Shown in pieces: positions 33,601-42,109 of a stretch of DNA of 59,496 nucleotides. The translations under genes were made by a program, and so were the position numbers. Source of the DNA: Acidobacteriota bacterium. Lineage in GTDB: Bacteria; Acidobacteriota; Thermoanaerobaculia; Multivoradales; J023. The stretch spans positions 1 to 59,496 of the forward strand of contig JAJCXO010000148.1 of assembly GCA_029263395.1 (NCBI GenBank), given 5' to 3'. Within the stretch, counting starts at the first letter, position 1, and each line of letters starts with the position of its first letter. The notes under the pieces are model-generated. The model had not been told where the DNA came from, did no database searches, and saw only the letters and a program-made list of their open reading frames with translations.

Positions 33601-36600
33601 CTGCCAGAATTCATGGTCCCGGCACGCTTCGTACCCCTCGACGAGATCCCTCTCACCGCCCACGGCAAAGTCGATCGTGCGGCCCTGGCTGATATTGCCC
33701 TGGCACGTTCTCAGGCTTCCGGCCGACATGCCGTTGAAGTTTCGGCGGCGCCGGAGACCGAAACAGAAAAGCAACTCGCCGCAGTTTGGTGTTCTGTGCT
33801 GCGCTTGGACCACGTCGGCCGCTTCGACAACTTCTTTGGCCTCGGCGGCGATTCGATCCTCAGTATCCAAATTGTGGCGCGGGCCAACCAACTTGGCTTG
33901 CGCCTGACGCCGCGCCAGTTCTTCCAGTACCAAACCCTCGCAGACTTGGCCGCGGTCGCCGAGGCCGGTGCCATGACCACCGCAGATCAAGGGCCCGTGA
34001 CTGGGTCCTTGGTCCTGACCCCGGCCCAGCAATGGTTCTTCGAACAGCAACCTGCCGAGCCCCACCATTACAACCAGGCTGTTTTGCTGCGGTTGAAGGT
34101 CGACCACGGGCCGGCGATCCTGCGCCAAACCGTCGCCCATCTGGTTGCCCACCATGACGCACTACGATTACGTTTCGAACCCGGACCGTCAGGTTGGCAC
34201 CAACGCAGCTCGGAGTTCCGACCCTCTGACGCCGACGCTTTTGGTGTAATCGACTTGGCCAGGATTGAGGTTTCGGAGACCAGCCGGCAGATCGAAACCG
34301 CGGCAGCCGACCTGCAACGCAGCCTCGAGCTGAGCCAGGGACCGATCTTCCGAGTGATCCAATTCACCCTCTGCCAACCCCACGACGACCGCCTGCTCAG
34401 CCTTGCCCACCATCTGGCCATCGATGGCGTGTCTTGGCGGATTCTGCTCAACGACCTGGAAGCTGTCGCGCACCACCTAGCCCGCCACAAAACTCCAAGA
34501 CTGCCGCCGAAAACCACCTCGTTCCAGCAGTGGGGCACCAGCCTCGCGGAACGCTCGCGGAGCGGAGCGTTAGATGACGAGAAAGCCTATTGGCTGGACC
34601 CACGCCGCACCCACGCTGCCACCTTGCCGCCGGACGCGGCGAGGACCACCCACACTTCGACCAACACCAAACCTACAACCAACACCGTCTCTTCAGCGCG
34701 CACAGTACGGGTCACTCTCGGAAAGGACGCCACCCACGCCTTGTTGCGCCACGTACCCCAGGTCTACCGCACTCGCATCCACGAAGTGTTGATGGCCGCG
34801 TTGTTGGACGCTTGTACCGAGGACCAGCCGTCGGGTCGACTGCTGGTTGAAGTCGAGGGCCATGGCCGCGAAGAAGAGCTTGTGCCCGACGCCGATCTTT
34901 CCTCAACCGTCGGTTGGTTCACGACGTTTTACCCCGTCCTGCTCGAACGGCCCGCCGAGCCGGGGCCCGCCGAGCTGCTGAAACACGTCAAGGAGACCGT
35001 TCGCGGCGTGCCTCGGCACGGCATTGGTTACGGCCTGCTGCGTTATCTTTCGGACGACTCAACCACAATCCAGCACTTGCAAGACGGGCCACAGCCAGCC
35101 ATCAGCTTCAACTACCTGGGCCAACTCGATCAGGCCCTGCCTGAGACCTCTTTGTTCGCGCCAGCTCCCGAGTCGCCGGGACCAACCATCAGCCCACGCC
35201 AGAAACGACGTTACGCCGTTGATATCAACTGCAGCATCTTCGACGATCAACTCAGCGCGGAATGGACCTACAGTTCCCGGCTCCACCGCCGGTCAACCGT
35301 CGAACGCTGGGCGAACCGCTTCGTGGCTGCTTTGGAAGCGCTGATCCAACACTGCGCATCCCCCGAGGCTGGCGGCTACACTCCCTCAGACTTCCCCCTT
35401 GCCGACCTCAATCCAGCCGATCTCGACCGCCTGCTACGCCGCGATGCAGCGCCTGAGGATATCTTCCCGCTGTCGTCCACCCAGCAGGGCATGCTCTTCT
35501 TCAGTCTCTACGATCCGACGTCGCAGGCCTACCTCGTCCAAAACACTCGGCGGCTAACCGGCGAGCTCGACGTCGACGCCTTGCGCCAGGCATTCGACCA
35601 GTTGATTGGGCAGCACCAGAGCTTGCGGGCCTCCTTCGCCTGGGATGGCCTCGACCAGCCGCTGCAAATTGTGCATGCCAACATCGAGACGCCGTGGACC
35701 GAGCTCGATTGGCGCACCCATAACGAGCAGGACCAGGTCTCGAGGCTGGAGCGTTTCCTGGCCGAGGACCGCAAGCAGGGTTTCGACCTGACCCAGGCTC
35801 CACTCCTGCGCCTGGCTCTGATTCGGCTCGCCGACACGCACTATTTCCTCAGCTGGAGCTGCCACCACATCTTGATGGACGGCTGGAGCGGGCCCCTGCT
35901 GCACAACGAACTGCTGGACCGCTACGGTGCTCTTGGCGCCGGACACGATCCACAACTCGCCGCCCCGCGGCCATTTCGTGACTACATTCTTTGGCTCCAA
36001 CAGCAAGACCAGGCCCAAGCAGAGACTTTCTGGCGGCGTCAGCTGGCAGGTTTCCGTCAACCCACTTCCATCGGACTGTTACCGGCGACCACCGGCGTAC
36101 GGCAGACCAAGGAGCAATTTGGCACCAGGGCTTGGGCGACCAGCCCAGAGGTTTTCACTCAAATCGAAGCATTGAGACGTCAACACCAGCTGACCCTCAA
36201 CACCATCGCGCAGGTGACCTGGGCTTTGCTGTTGTCTCGATTCAGCAATCAGGAAGATGTGCTGTTCGGCGCCACGGTTTCGGGCCGATCGATCCCCTTG
36301 GCCGGGATCGACACGATGATCGGCCTATTCATCAACACCTTGCCGGTCCGGGCCCAAATCGCCCCCGAAACCTCGTTTGCCGAATGGACGCAACAGCTCC
36401 AAGACGAACAGGTTGCTGCCCGCGAGTACGAACACACGCCGCTGATGAATATCCAGAAGTGGAGCGAGGTGCCGGCCACAAGGCTGCTGTTCGAAAGTAT
36501 CGTGGTGTTCGAGAACTACCCCACCGAACACACGTCGGCGCCCGGTCCAGGTGCCGACGCCGAGGGCCAGCTCAACGCTTCCGTGGCCCACGCCTTCGAG

Positions 36601-39507
36601 CGCACCAGCTTCCCATTGACGCTGATCGTGTCTCCGATCGATCCCAGCTGGTACGTGCAGCTCAGTTTCGATCTCCGCTACCTGGAGGAGACCACCGCCG
36701 ACCGCATCGTCGCCACCTTCGAAACGTTGCTCGCCGGTTTTGCGGCCCGCCCCAACGCCGCGCTCTGGGAGTTGCCTTTGTTGTCCGACAGCGAGCGCGA
36801 GCAGCTGCTGGTCGAGCTCAACACCACGGCGGTCGACACCGCCACCCAGGGCACGATCCCCCAGCTGTTTGCACGCCAGGCGGCGGCCACGCCGGAAGCG
36901 ATGGCGGTGATCTCTGGCAGTCAGGGGTTGAGCTACCGCCAACTCGCTCAGCAGGCCGATCGGCTGGCTCGGCAACTCCGCTCCCGCGGTGTGGGTCCGG
37001 AAGACCGGGTTGCACTCTACATGGAGCGGCGCATCGAGTTGATCGTCGCCCTGTTGGGGGTGCTGCAAGCGGGAGCCGCCTATGTTCCCCTCGACCCCAA
37101 AACACCCCAGCAACGGTTGGCTCGGTTACTCTCCGACGCGGGCGTCGGCTGGACGCTGAGCGATCCGCATCTGCGTTCGAATCTACCGCCGTCGAGTCCG
37201 GTCCTCTGCATGGACGAGGCTGGTCTAAAGGCGCCAAGCTTGGAGGCAACGCTGAACGAACCTCGCGGCACCGAGGTCCGAGGCGTCGAGGTCTGGGGCG
37301 TCGAGGTCTGGGGCGACCACCTCGCCTACTTGATCTACACCTCCGGCTCTACCGGCCAGCCCAAGGCGGTGATGATCGAACATCGATCCTTGGCGGACTA
37401 TAGTCTGGCAGCGGCGGCCAGCGCCGAGCTCAACACCGCAGATCGCGTCTTGCAGTTCGCCTCGATCAGCTTCGACACCGCAGCCGAAGAGATTTACCCC
37501 TGTTTGATCCGTGGCGGCACCCTGGTGCTGCGCGATAACGACATGCTCGACTTTTCGCGGTTCTTGGACGCCTGCCGCCAACACCGCCTGAGCGTGCTCG
37601 ATCTTCCCACCGCCTATTGGCACGAGTTGACTCACTATCTGGAACGCGAGGAGCGTGTGCTACCACCGTCGGTGCGGCTGGTCATCATTGGTGGCGAGGC
37701 CGCCGATCCTGAAGTTGTTGCCGCCTGGCACCGCCAAGTCGACGACACCACCTTGCTAGTCAATACCTACGGCCCGACCGAAGCCACCATCGTCGCAACC
37801 CAACACCCGCTGGTCAGCCCGCCGGTTCCCCGGCAAATTGCCTCCGGTCCTTACTGGCCACCGATCACCATCGGCCGACCTCGGGCGAACTCCCGAGTCT
37901 ACGTGCTGGATCGTTTCCTCCAGCCGATGGCGCCGCAAATCGCTGGGGTGCTTTACTTGGCAGGGATCGGCCTGGCTCGGGGCTACGACCATCAACCGGC
38001 GCCAACCGCGGCGAGCTTTTTGCCCGATCCGTTCAGCACCTCCCATGGTGAACGCCTCTATCGCACCGGGGATCGGGTGAAGCAACATGTCGATGGCACG
38101 TTGGAGTTCCTGGGCCGCAGCGATCAGCAAATCAAACTGCGGGGCTTTCGAGTCGAGCTCGGTGAGATCGAGTCGACCCTCGTTGCACACCCGGCGGTGC
38201 AGGTTGCTGCGGTGGTGCTGCAGGAGGGTGGCCGCCGTCGACTGGTGGCTGGTTTTGTCACCACACAGGAGCCCGCCCCCAGCTCCCAACAACTCACCAC
38301 CTTCCTGCGCTCGCGACTTCCCGACTACATGGTGCCGGCAACCTTCGTCGAGCTGCCGGAGCTGCCGCACACACCCAGCGGCAAGATCGACCGTCGAGCC
38401 CTGATCAACCTCGCCGAGACGCCAAACGGTGAGGCTGAGATCCGAGGCGCTTCCCACGATCCCCTCGAACGCCAGCTCATCTCCTTATGGGAATCGCTGT
38501 TCGACTACCGGCCGATCGGATCCGAAGATGACTTTTTTGAACTCGGCGGCGACTCACTGGTTGCCTTGCGTCTGCTGTCCCTGCTGCGTCACGAGCTCGG
38601 CCACAGCGTGCCGCTGGCAGCACTCTTCGAACATCGCACTCCCGCCGAGCTGGCCAACCTGCTGCGTCAAAACAGTCCGGAGTCGGACTACGGCTCACCC
38701 TTGGTTACCATCCAGCCCGCGGGGTCCAAACCACCCCTCTTTATGGTGCACCCAGGGGGTGGCAATGTCCTTTGTTACAGCGACCTCGGACATCGGCTGG
38801 CCCCTGATCAGCCACTATTCGGATTACAGGCCGAGCAGGTTCCCCATGCCGAGCCACTCTCGGTCCAAGAACGTGCCCAGCATTACCTCGCAGCCGTCCG
38901 CCTGGCCTACCCGGATGGCCCCTACGCCCTCGCCGGTTGGTCCCTGGGCGGAGTTGTCGCCTGGGAAATGGCCCGGCAACTGCGCAACGACGGCCACGAC
39001 ATCGCCATGTTGGCCCTGATCGACACCTTGACCCCGGCGCAGCTTCCCGAGTGGCCCGGCGACGACCTGGCCTTCGCCTTTGCCGAATCCCTCGGCCTTT
39101 GGCAAGTGGAGTCACCAGCCGAGTTGGCCGTCAGCCTTTCGAACCTCAGCCTGGACCAGAAACTCGATCATCTCCAGCGGCAAGCGATTCGGGCCGGTCT
39201 CCTACCCAGCGCGTCCAGCCGGCAAGCGATCCACCGTTTGTGGCGCGTCTTCGAAAGTGTCGTGCGGTCGGTGCAACATCACGAGCCGGGGCCCTACGCG
39301 GAGCCGGTGCTGTTGGTCCGTGCAGGCGACGAACCCACCCGATCCACCGGGGGTGAGGATTACGGCTGGAAGCGCTATGCCAGCGGTGGGCTCGACATCA
39401 CATGGAGCCCGGGGGGCCACCACAACATCGTGATGGAGCCGCATGTCCAACCGCTGGCCCAAACCCTGCGCCGGTACCTTACCCAGCAGACCAGTCCAGC
39501 AGACTAG
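30652..39507 (+). CDS. Two-module terminating NRPS: C-A(Thr)-PCP-E, C-A-PCP-TE
   Basis: This 2951-residue protein starts at GTG 30652, 6 bp after a consensus AGGAGG at 30640-30645, with GTGA overlap to the PKS stop. Domains in order: C (HHIISDAW near 182); A with code D-F-W-N-I-G-M-V-H, the classic threonine code; PCP (GGDSIL near 1065); epimerization (HHLAIDGVSW near 1254, VEGHGRE, FNYLGQLD); C of the D-accepting type (HHILMDGWSGPLL near 1738); A with code D-T-E-D-I-G-T-I-V (unassigned; acidic residues could suit a basic side chain); PCP (GGDSLVAL near 2632); and thioesterase (GWSLGG Ser 2764, Asp near 2791, GGHHN His near 2923). It adds D-(allo-)Thr and a final residue, then releases the product by hydrolysis or cyclization. 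The N-terminal helix (LAPAQRQVLERRLAEK) is a plausible docking partner for the PKS tail. Confidence 0.97.
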   Translation: MKASQAASLIERLRSLAPAQRQVLERRLAEKGIDIGRLGILPRLGPRDVFPMAHTQERLWFLHQLEPESIAYHIWSFHELVGRLDRSALIAALREITRRHETLRTTFASQDGEPVQHIHADLPLCLPTIDLGSLPADQRAEEARRVRILQRAAPFDLERGPLMRLALVRCAPEDHTLIVAVHHIISDAWSIAIFQHELSTLYTTWQEDPEAPSPLPALPIQYGDFVHWQRTWQQPRVEDQQLAYWRQQLAGAPAVLQMPTDRPRPKVHRSRGASVQLTVPAQVTVYLKTLGRQEGATLFMAMLAAFKAILLRFSGQQDLCVGMPVAGRGREEIEDLLGFFVNTLVLRSDLSGNPNYRELLRRVQKVVIEAQDHQDLSFGKLVDALQPERSLTHTPLFQVSFAMLTTPAYAGTDTWNRFDTPRDSAFFDLDLELLERSSEELTGWLYYNTSLFDATTMIRLRNHWIYLFAGLIEEPERGIQDHNLLAPTERWQLVGEWNDTYPSQDSGHTLHTHFETRAAAHPDTAALTLATAHLTYGELDRRANRLAHRLCELGVQPEMRVGLCLQRSIDLIVGILGILKAGGVYVPLDPNYPQQRLAWLVEDARMRWVVTHRDASRQLGKVASQVICLDTEADAMAQQQSTSPRRDLHPDNAAYVIYTSGSTGRPKGVVISHRNVLRLFEVTVQRFGFDQRDIWSLFHSYAFDFSVWELWGALLYGGRLVVVPFFVTRSPDDFYHLLCEQRISVLNQTPSAFRQLMHAAETAGSKPANLRRIIFGGEALEARQLTSWLEHSAASALQLVNMYGITETTVHVTYHHLTLTDTDVALRSPIGRALPDLTCYLLDPGALPTAIGSAGELHVGGTGLARGYSRRPALSAERFVPNPFGRQPGERLYRSGDQARCLPDGQFDFLGRVDHQVKIRGFRIELGEIEGQLLEHPAVRETVTVARQDTASGSTHQRLVAYCVPTSGQLPAADELRTFLLGRLPEFMVPARFVPLDEIPLTAHGKVDRAALADIALARSQASGRHAVEVSAAPETETEKQLAAVWCSVLRLDHVGRFDNFFGLGGDSILSIQIVARANQLGLRLTPRQFFQYQTLADLAAVAEAGAMTTADQGPVTGSLVLTPAQQWFFEQQPAEPHHYNQAVLLRLKVDHGPAILRQTVAHLVAHHDALRLRFEPGPSGWHQRSSEFRPSDADAFGVIDLARIEVSETSRQIETAAADLQRSLELSQGPIFRVIQFTLCQPHDDRLLSLAHHLAIDGVSWRILLNDLEAVAHHLARHKTPRLPPKTTSFQQWGTSLAERSRSGALDDEKAYWLDPRRTHAATLPPDAARTTHTSTNTKPTTNTVSSARTVRVTLGKDATHALLRHVPQVYRTRIHEVLMAALLDACTEDQPSGRLLVEVEGHGREEELVPDADLSSTVGWFTTFYPVLLERPAEPGPAELLKHVKETVRGVPRHGIGYGLLRYLSDDSTTIQHLQDGPQPAISFNYLGQLDQALPETSLFAPAPESPGPTISPRQKRRYAVDINCSIFDDQLSAEWTYSSRLHRRSTVERWANRFVAALEALIQHCASPEAGGYTPSDFPLADLNPADLDRLLRRDAAPEDIFPLSSTQQGMLFFSLYDPTSQAYLVQNTRRLTGELDVDALRQAFDQLIGQHQSLRASFAWDGLDQPLQIVHANIETPWTELDWRTHNEQDQVSRLERFLAEDRKQGFDLTQAPLLRLALIRLADTHYFLSWSCHHILMDGWSGPLLHNELLDRYGALGAGHDPQLAAPRPFRDYILWLQQQDQAQAETFWRRQLAGFRQPTSIGLLPATTGVRQTKEQFGTRAWATSPEVFTQIEALRRQHQLTLNTIAQVTWALLLSRFSNQEDVLFGATVSGRSIPLAGIDTMIGLFINTLPVRAQIAPETSFAEWTQQLQDEQVAAREYEHTPLMNIQKWSEVPATRLLFESIVVFENYPTEHTSAPGPGADAEGQLNASVAHAFERTSFPLTLIVSPIDPSWYVQLSFDLRYLEETTADRIVATFETLLAGFAARPNAALWELPLLSDSEREQLLVELNTTAVDTATQGTIPQLFARQAAATPEAMAVISGSQGLSYRQLAQQADRLARQLRSRGVGPEDRVALYMERRIELIVALLGVLQAGAAYVPLDPKTPQQRLARLLSDAGVGWTLSDPHLRSNLPPSSPVLCMDEAGLKAPSLEATLNEPRGTEVRGVEVWGVEVWGDHLAYLIYTSGSTGQPKAVMIEHRSLADYSLAAAASAELNTADRVLQFASISFDTAAEEIYPCLIRGGTLVLRDNDMLDFSRFLDACRQHRLSVLDLPTAYWHELTHYLEREERVLPPSVRLVIIGGEAADPEVVAAWHRQVDDTTLLVNTYGPTEATIVATQHPLVSPPVPRQIASGPYWPPITIGRPRANSRVYVLDRFLQPMAPQIAGVLYLAGIGLARGYDHQPAPTAASFLPDPFSTSHGERLYRTGDRVKQHVDGTLEFLGRSDQQIKLRGFRVELGEIESTLVAHPAVQVAAVVLQEGGRRRLVAGFVTTQEPAPSSQQLTTFLRSRLPDYMVPATFVELPELPHTPSGKIDRRALINLAETPNGEAEIRGASHDPLERQLISLWESLFDYRPIGSEDDFFELGGDSLVALRLLSLLRHELGHSVPLAALFEHRTPAELANLLRQNSPESDYGSPLVTIQPAGSKPPLFMVHPGGGNVLCYSDLGHRLAPDQPLFGLQAEQVPHAEPLSVQERAQHYLAAVRLAYPDGPYALAGWSLGGVVAWEMARQLRNDGHDIAMLALIDTLTPAQLPEWPGDDLAFAFAESLGLWQVESPAELAVSLSNLSLDQKLDHLQRQAIRAGLLPSASSRQAIHRLWRVFESVVRSVQHHEPGPYAEPVLLVRAGDEPTRSTGGEDYGWKRYASGGLDITWSPGGHHNIVMEPHVQPLAQTLRRYLTQQTSPAD
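30800..35370 (+). other. NRPS module C-A(Thr)-PCP-E
   Basis: The A domain has FDFSVWELWG, NMYGITETTVH and the exact Thr code. The PCP GGDS form is the one usually found next to epimerases. The E domain keeps HHxxxDxxSW and the tyrosine-containing FNYLGQ motif. The next C domain has the sequence style of D-specific C domains (IFPLSSTQQGMLF, HHILMDGWSGPLL), consistent with a D-configured Thr. Confidence 0.88.
35450..39490 (+). other. Final NRPS module C-A-PCP with thioesterase
   Basis: The A domain has YTSGSTGQPKA, with Ala replacing the last Gly of A3, FDTAAEEIYP, LDLPTAYWHEL, IIGGEAADP and TYGPTEATIV. The carrier has GGDSLVA. The type I thioesterase covers about residues 2690-2945 with a Ser-Asp-His triad. 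I cannot tell from sequence whether release is hydrolytic or macrocyclic; the Thr hydroxyl, the PKS hydroxyl and any side-chain nucleophile are all candidates for ring closure. Confidence 0.82.
37267..37311 (+). repeat. 15 bp in-frame tandem repeat, three units, in the last A domain
   Basis: The unit GGCGTCGAGGTCTGG occurs twice exactly, at 37282-37296 and 37297-37311, with a diverged copy before it. It encodes GTEVR-GVEVW-GVEVW in the linker just before the A3 core, so it should be tolerated as a surface insertion. Confidence 0.8.
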
Positions 39508-39584
39508 CTCAGCAGGCCAAACCTAACAGACCAGCGAAACCACCAGCCCAGCAGGAATGCCGCCATGATTTCACGGCCGTGCCG

Positions 39585-42023
39585 ATGACCTCCCCCGACA
39601 AACCCCAACGCCCCTTCCTACGCCGCGTAGCTATCGCCGCCGTGCTGCTGCTCATCGTCGCCGGGCTCGCCCTGCTGTGGATCCATAGCCGACTGCGGGC
39701 TTCTCTCCCACGCCTAGCCGGCGAGGTTACCGTCAGCGGACTCACCGGCCCGGTGGATGTCGATCGCGACGCCCTCGGCATCCCCACGCTCCGGGGCCAG
39801 ACCCGCAATGATGTTGCGTTCGGGCTCGGCTTCCTGCACGCCCAAGATCGCTTCTTCCAGATGGACCTCCAGCGCCGGCAAGCGGCGGGCGAGCTTTCAG
39901 AGCTGCTGGGATCCTCCGCCCTAGCGGAAGATCGTCAGCTGAGAATTCATCGCTTCCGAACACGCGCCGGTGACATTCTGGCTACCAGTCCACCTGCGGT
40001 GCAACGTCTGATACAGGCCTATACCGCCGGAGTCAACGCTGGATTGAACAACCTCGACGACAGCCCCTTCGAGTATTTGGTCCTGCGCACCTCGCCTGCA
40101 CCTTGGCAGGAGGAAGACACCTTCCTCACTCTGTTTGCGATGTTCCACCTGCTGCAAGGCCCCGATCTCAAGGTCGAACAAAGCCGCGGTCTGATGATGG
40201 CGACCCTGCCACTGCCACTGTTTGATTTTCTCACCCCCTCCGGCAGCTCCTGGGATGCACCACTCCTGGGTGGGCTCTTGCCGCCCATCCCCATCCCCGG
40301 CCCGGAGGCGTTCGAGCACGAACGGCTGCCTCGCGCCGCCAGCGTACCACCCAGCCACCCGGCCGACGCCCTCGGCGACGTGCCGGTCGCGGCGGGCAGC
40401 AACTTGTGGGCTGTGGATGGCCGGCACACTGCCGACGGCGGCGCGCTTTTGGCCAATGACATGCACCTCCCGATGACGATGCCCAACCTGTGGTATCGCG
40501 CTGTGTTCTCCTGGCCAGCGGACCCAACCAACCCCACAACGGAGCCCCACACGATCTCGGGAGCCACTCTCCCCGGCGCGCCGCTGATGGTGGTCGGCAG
40601 CAGCGGCAAGCTGGCCTGGGGCTTCACCCATGCCGGCGTCGACACCGGCGATGTGGTGATCCTAGACACCGATCCCGCGACGGCATCCACCTATTCGACC
40701 CCGGAAGGACCGAAGGCTTTCGAACGATCGACCGAAGTGTTGCGGGTCAAAGGCGGCCCAGACGAATCCATGGAGGTTGTGTCGACCGTCTGGGGACCGG
40801 TGCTGCCAGCGGCACACCTCGGTCAGCGTCAGGTTTCGCGCTGGGTCGCCCACGAGTCCGCCGCGGTCAACTTCGATCTGCTCGAGATCGAAACCGCGGC
40901 CTCCCTCGAACAAGCCCTCGAGATCGCCAACCGCAGTGGCTTGCCGGCCCAGAACATCATCGTGGCGGACCACACTGGCCGCATCGGCTGGAGTCTCGCC
41001 GGTCGGGTTCCCCACCGTTTCGGATTCAGCGGCCGGGTTCCTCAGTCGTGGGCCGACGGCACTCGCGGTTGGCAGGGGCTGCTGGCGCCCGAGTCCGTCC
41101 CCCGCCTGCTAGACCCCGAGTCTGGCCGGCTGTGGGCCGCCAACAACCGCCTCGTTGATGGTGAGGCCCTCACCCTGCTGGGCAGCGACGGTTATGCGTT
41201 GGGAGCCCGGGCCCGGCAGATTCGAGACCAGCTGCAGCACCTCGAGCAGGCAACCGTCGACGACATGTTACAAATCCAGCTCGACGACCGAGCGCTGCTG
41301 CTCGAACCCTGGCAACAGCTGTGGCTGCAAGCGTTGACTCCAGAGGCGATTGCCGCTGACGGTCGCCGGCAAGAATTTCGTCAACTGATCGCGGACTGGG
41401 ACGGTCACGCCGCCGTCGACTCCGTCGCCTACCGATTAGTGCGCGACGCCCGCCGCTGGCTCGCCTATCTGGTCTTCGAGCAACTCACCGCCCCCTGTAA
41501 AGCGCAGGATCCTCGCTTCTTCTACAGCAACACCTTCTTCTTTCTGCTCGAACAACCGCTGTGGCAACTCGTCACCGAACGTCCCGCCCATCTTCTCAAT
41601 CCCGAATACGGCACTTGGGATGACCAGCTACTCGCGGCGATCGATGCCCTGTTGGACTACCACCAAGGCAGAGACGAACCCTTGGCGGACTTGAATTGGG
41701 GTCGTTTCAACACCGTCAGCCTGCGTCATCCGTTTAGCCTGGCACTGCCGGCATTGGGTCTGTGGCTCGACACCGCCCCGCTCCAACTTCCAGGAGATAC
41801 CTACATGCCACGACTCCAGACGCCCCGGAATGGCGCCTCGCAACGGATGGTGGTGTCGCCGGGGCGTGAAGCCGAAGGTATCTTTCACATGCCCGGAGGC
41901 CAGAGTGGCCACCCACTCTCACCACATTACAGCGACGGTCACGCCGCCTGGGCCGAAGGCCGCCCAACCCCTTATCTACCAGGCCCCTCCACTTACCACC
42001 TGCAACTACGGCCCTCCGGCTGA
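39585..42023 (+). CDS. Membrane-anchored penicillin acylase family (Ntn) amidohydrolase
   Basis: From ATG 39585 the protein has 812 residues. The N terminus is RR followed by a hydrophobic stretch (VAIAAVLLLIVAGLALLWI), a signal peptide or anchor placing it in the periplasm. The alpha-chain region has GIPTLRG...DVAFGLGFLHAQDR and the beta chain should begin at Ser 272 in AAGSNLWAVDG, the expected autoprocessing site and nucleophile. AWGFTHAG and WAANNRLVDG supply other family motifs. Family members cleave amide bonds of N-acyl groups, such as penicillin side chains, acyl-homoserine lactones and the fatty acyl group of pyoverdine precursors (PvdQ). The gene begins 77 bp after the terminal NRPS on the same strand, so it is likely part of the cluster, for maturation or self-protection. 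The open frame continues upstream to a TTG at 39402 inside the thioesterase, but that start lacks the anchor at its N terminus. No clear Shine-Dalgarno is visible. Confidence 0.88.
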   Translation: MTSPDKPQRPFLRRVAIAAVLLLIVAGLALLWIHSRLRASLPRLAGEVTVSGLTGPVDVDRDALGIPTLRGQTRNDVAFGLGFLHAQDRFFQMDLQRRQAAGELSELLGSSALAEDRQLRIHRFRTRAGDILATSPPAVQRLIQAYTAGVNAGLNNLDDSPFEYLVLRTSPAPWQEEDTFLTLFAMFHLLQGPDLKVEQSRGLMMATLPLPLFDFLTPSGSSWDAPLLGGLLPPIPIPGPEAFEHERLPRAASVPPSHPADALGDVPVAAGSNLWAVDGRHTADGGALLANDMHLPMTMPNLWYRAVFSWPADPTNPTTEPHTISGATLPGAPLMVVGSSGKLAWGFTHAGVDTGDVVILDTDPATASTYSTPEGPKAFERSTEVLRVKGGPDESMEVVSTVWGPVLPAAHLGQRQVSRWVAHESAAVNFDLLEIETAASLEQALEIANRSGLPAQNIIVADHTGRIGWSLAGRVPHRFGFSGRVPQSWADGTRGWQGLLAPESVPRLLDPESGRLWAANNRLVDGEALTLLGSDGYALGARARQIRDQLQHLEQATVDDMLQIQLDDRALLLEPWQQLWLQALTPEAIAADGRRQEFRQLIADWDGHAAVDSVAYRLVRDARRWLAYLVFEQLTAPCKAQDPRFFYSNTFFFLLEQPLWQLVTERPAHLLNPEYGTWDDQLLAAIDALLDYHQGRDEPLADLNWGRFNTVSLRHPFSLALPALGLWLDTAPLQLPGDTYMPRLQTPRNGASQRMVVSPGREAEGIFHMPGGQSGHPLSPHYSDGHAAWAEGRPTPYLPGPSTYHLQLRPSG

Positions 42024-42036
42024 ATCGAATTCGATG

Positions 42037-42058
42037 GCCCCGCAATGCGACGCGGGGC
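42037..42058 (+). terminator. GC-rich hairpin after the acylase gene
   Basis: GCCCCGC and GCGGGGC form a perfect 7 bp stem around an 8-base loop, starting 14 bases after the acylase stop. There is no T-run behind it, so it is not a textbook intrinsic terminator, but it could end or stabilise the cluster transcript. Confidence 0.4.
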
Positions 42059-42109
42059 ACGACCGGCCTACGGTCATTCGGCACATCGACGGACTCGAGA
42101 AGCCCAATC

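Noticed and set aside
39402-39584. Acylase start at TTG 39402
   Set aside because: It would lie within the thioesterase gene and put a Pro/Gln-rich tail in front of the signal anchor; ATG 39585 places the anchor at the N terminus.
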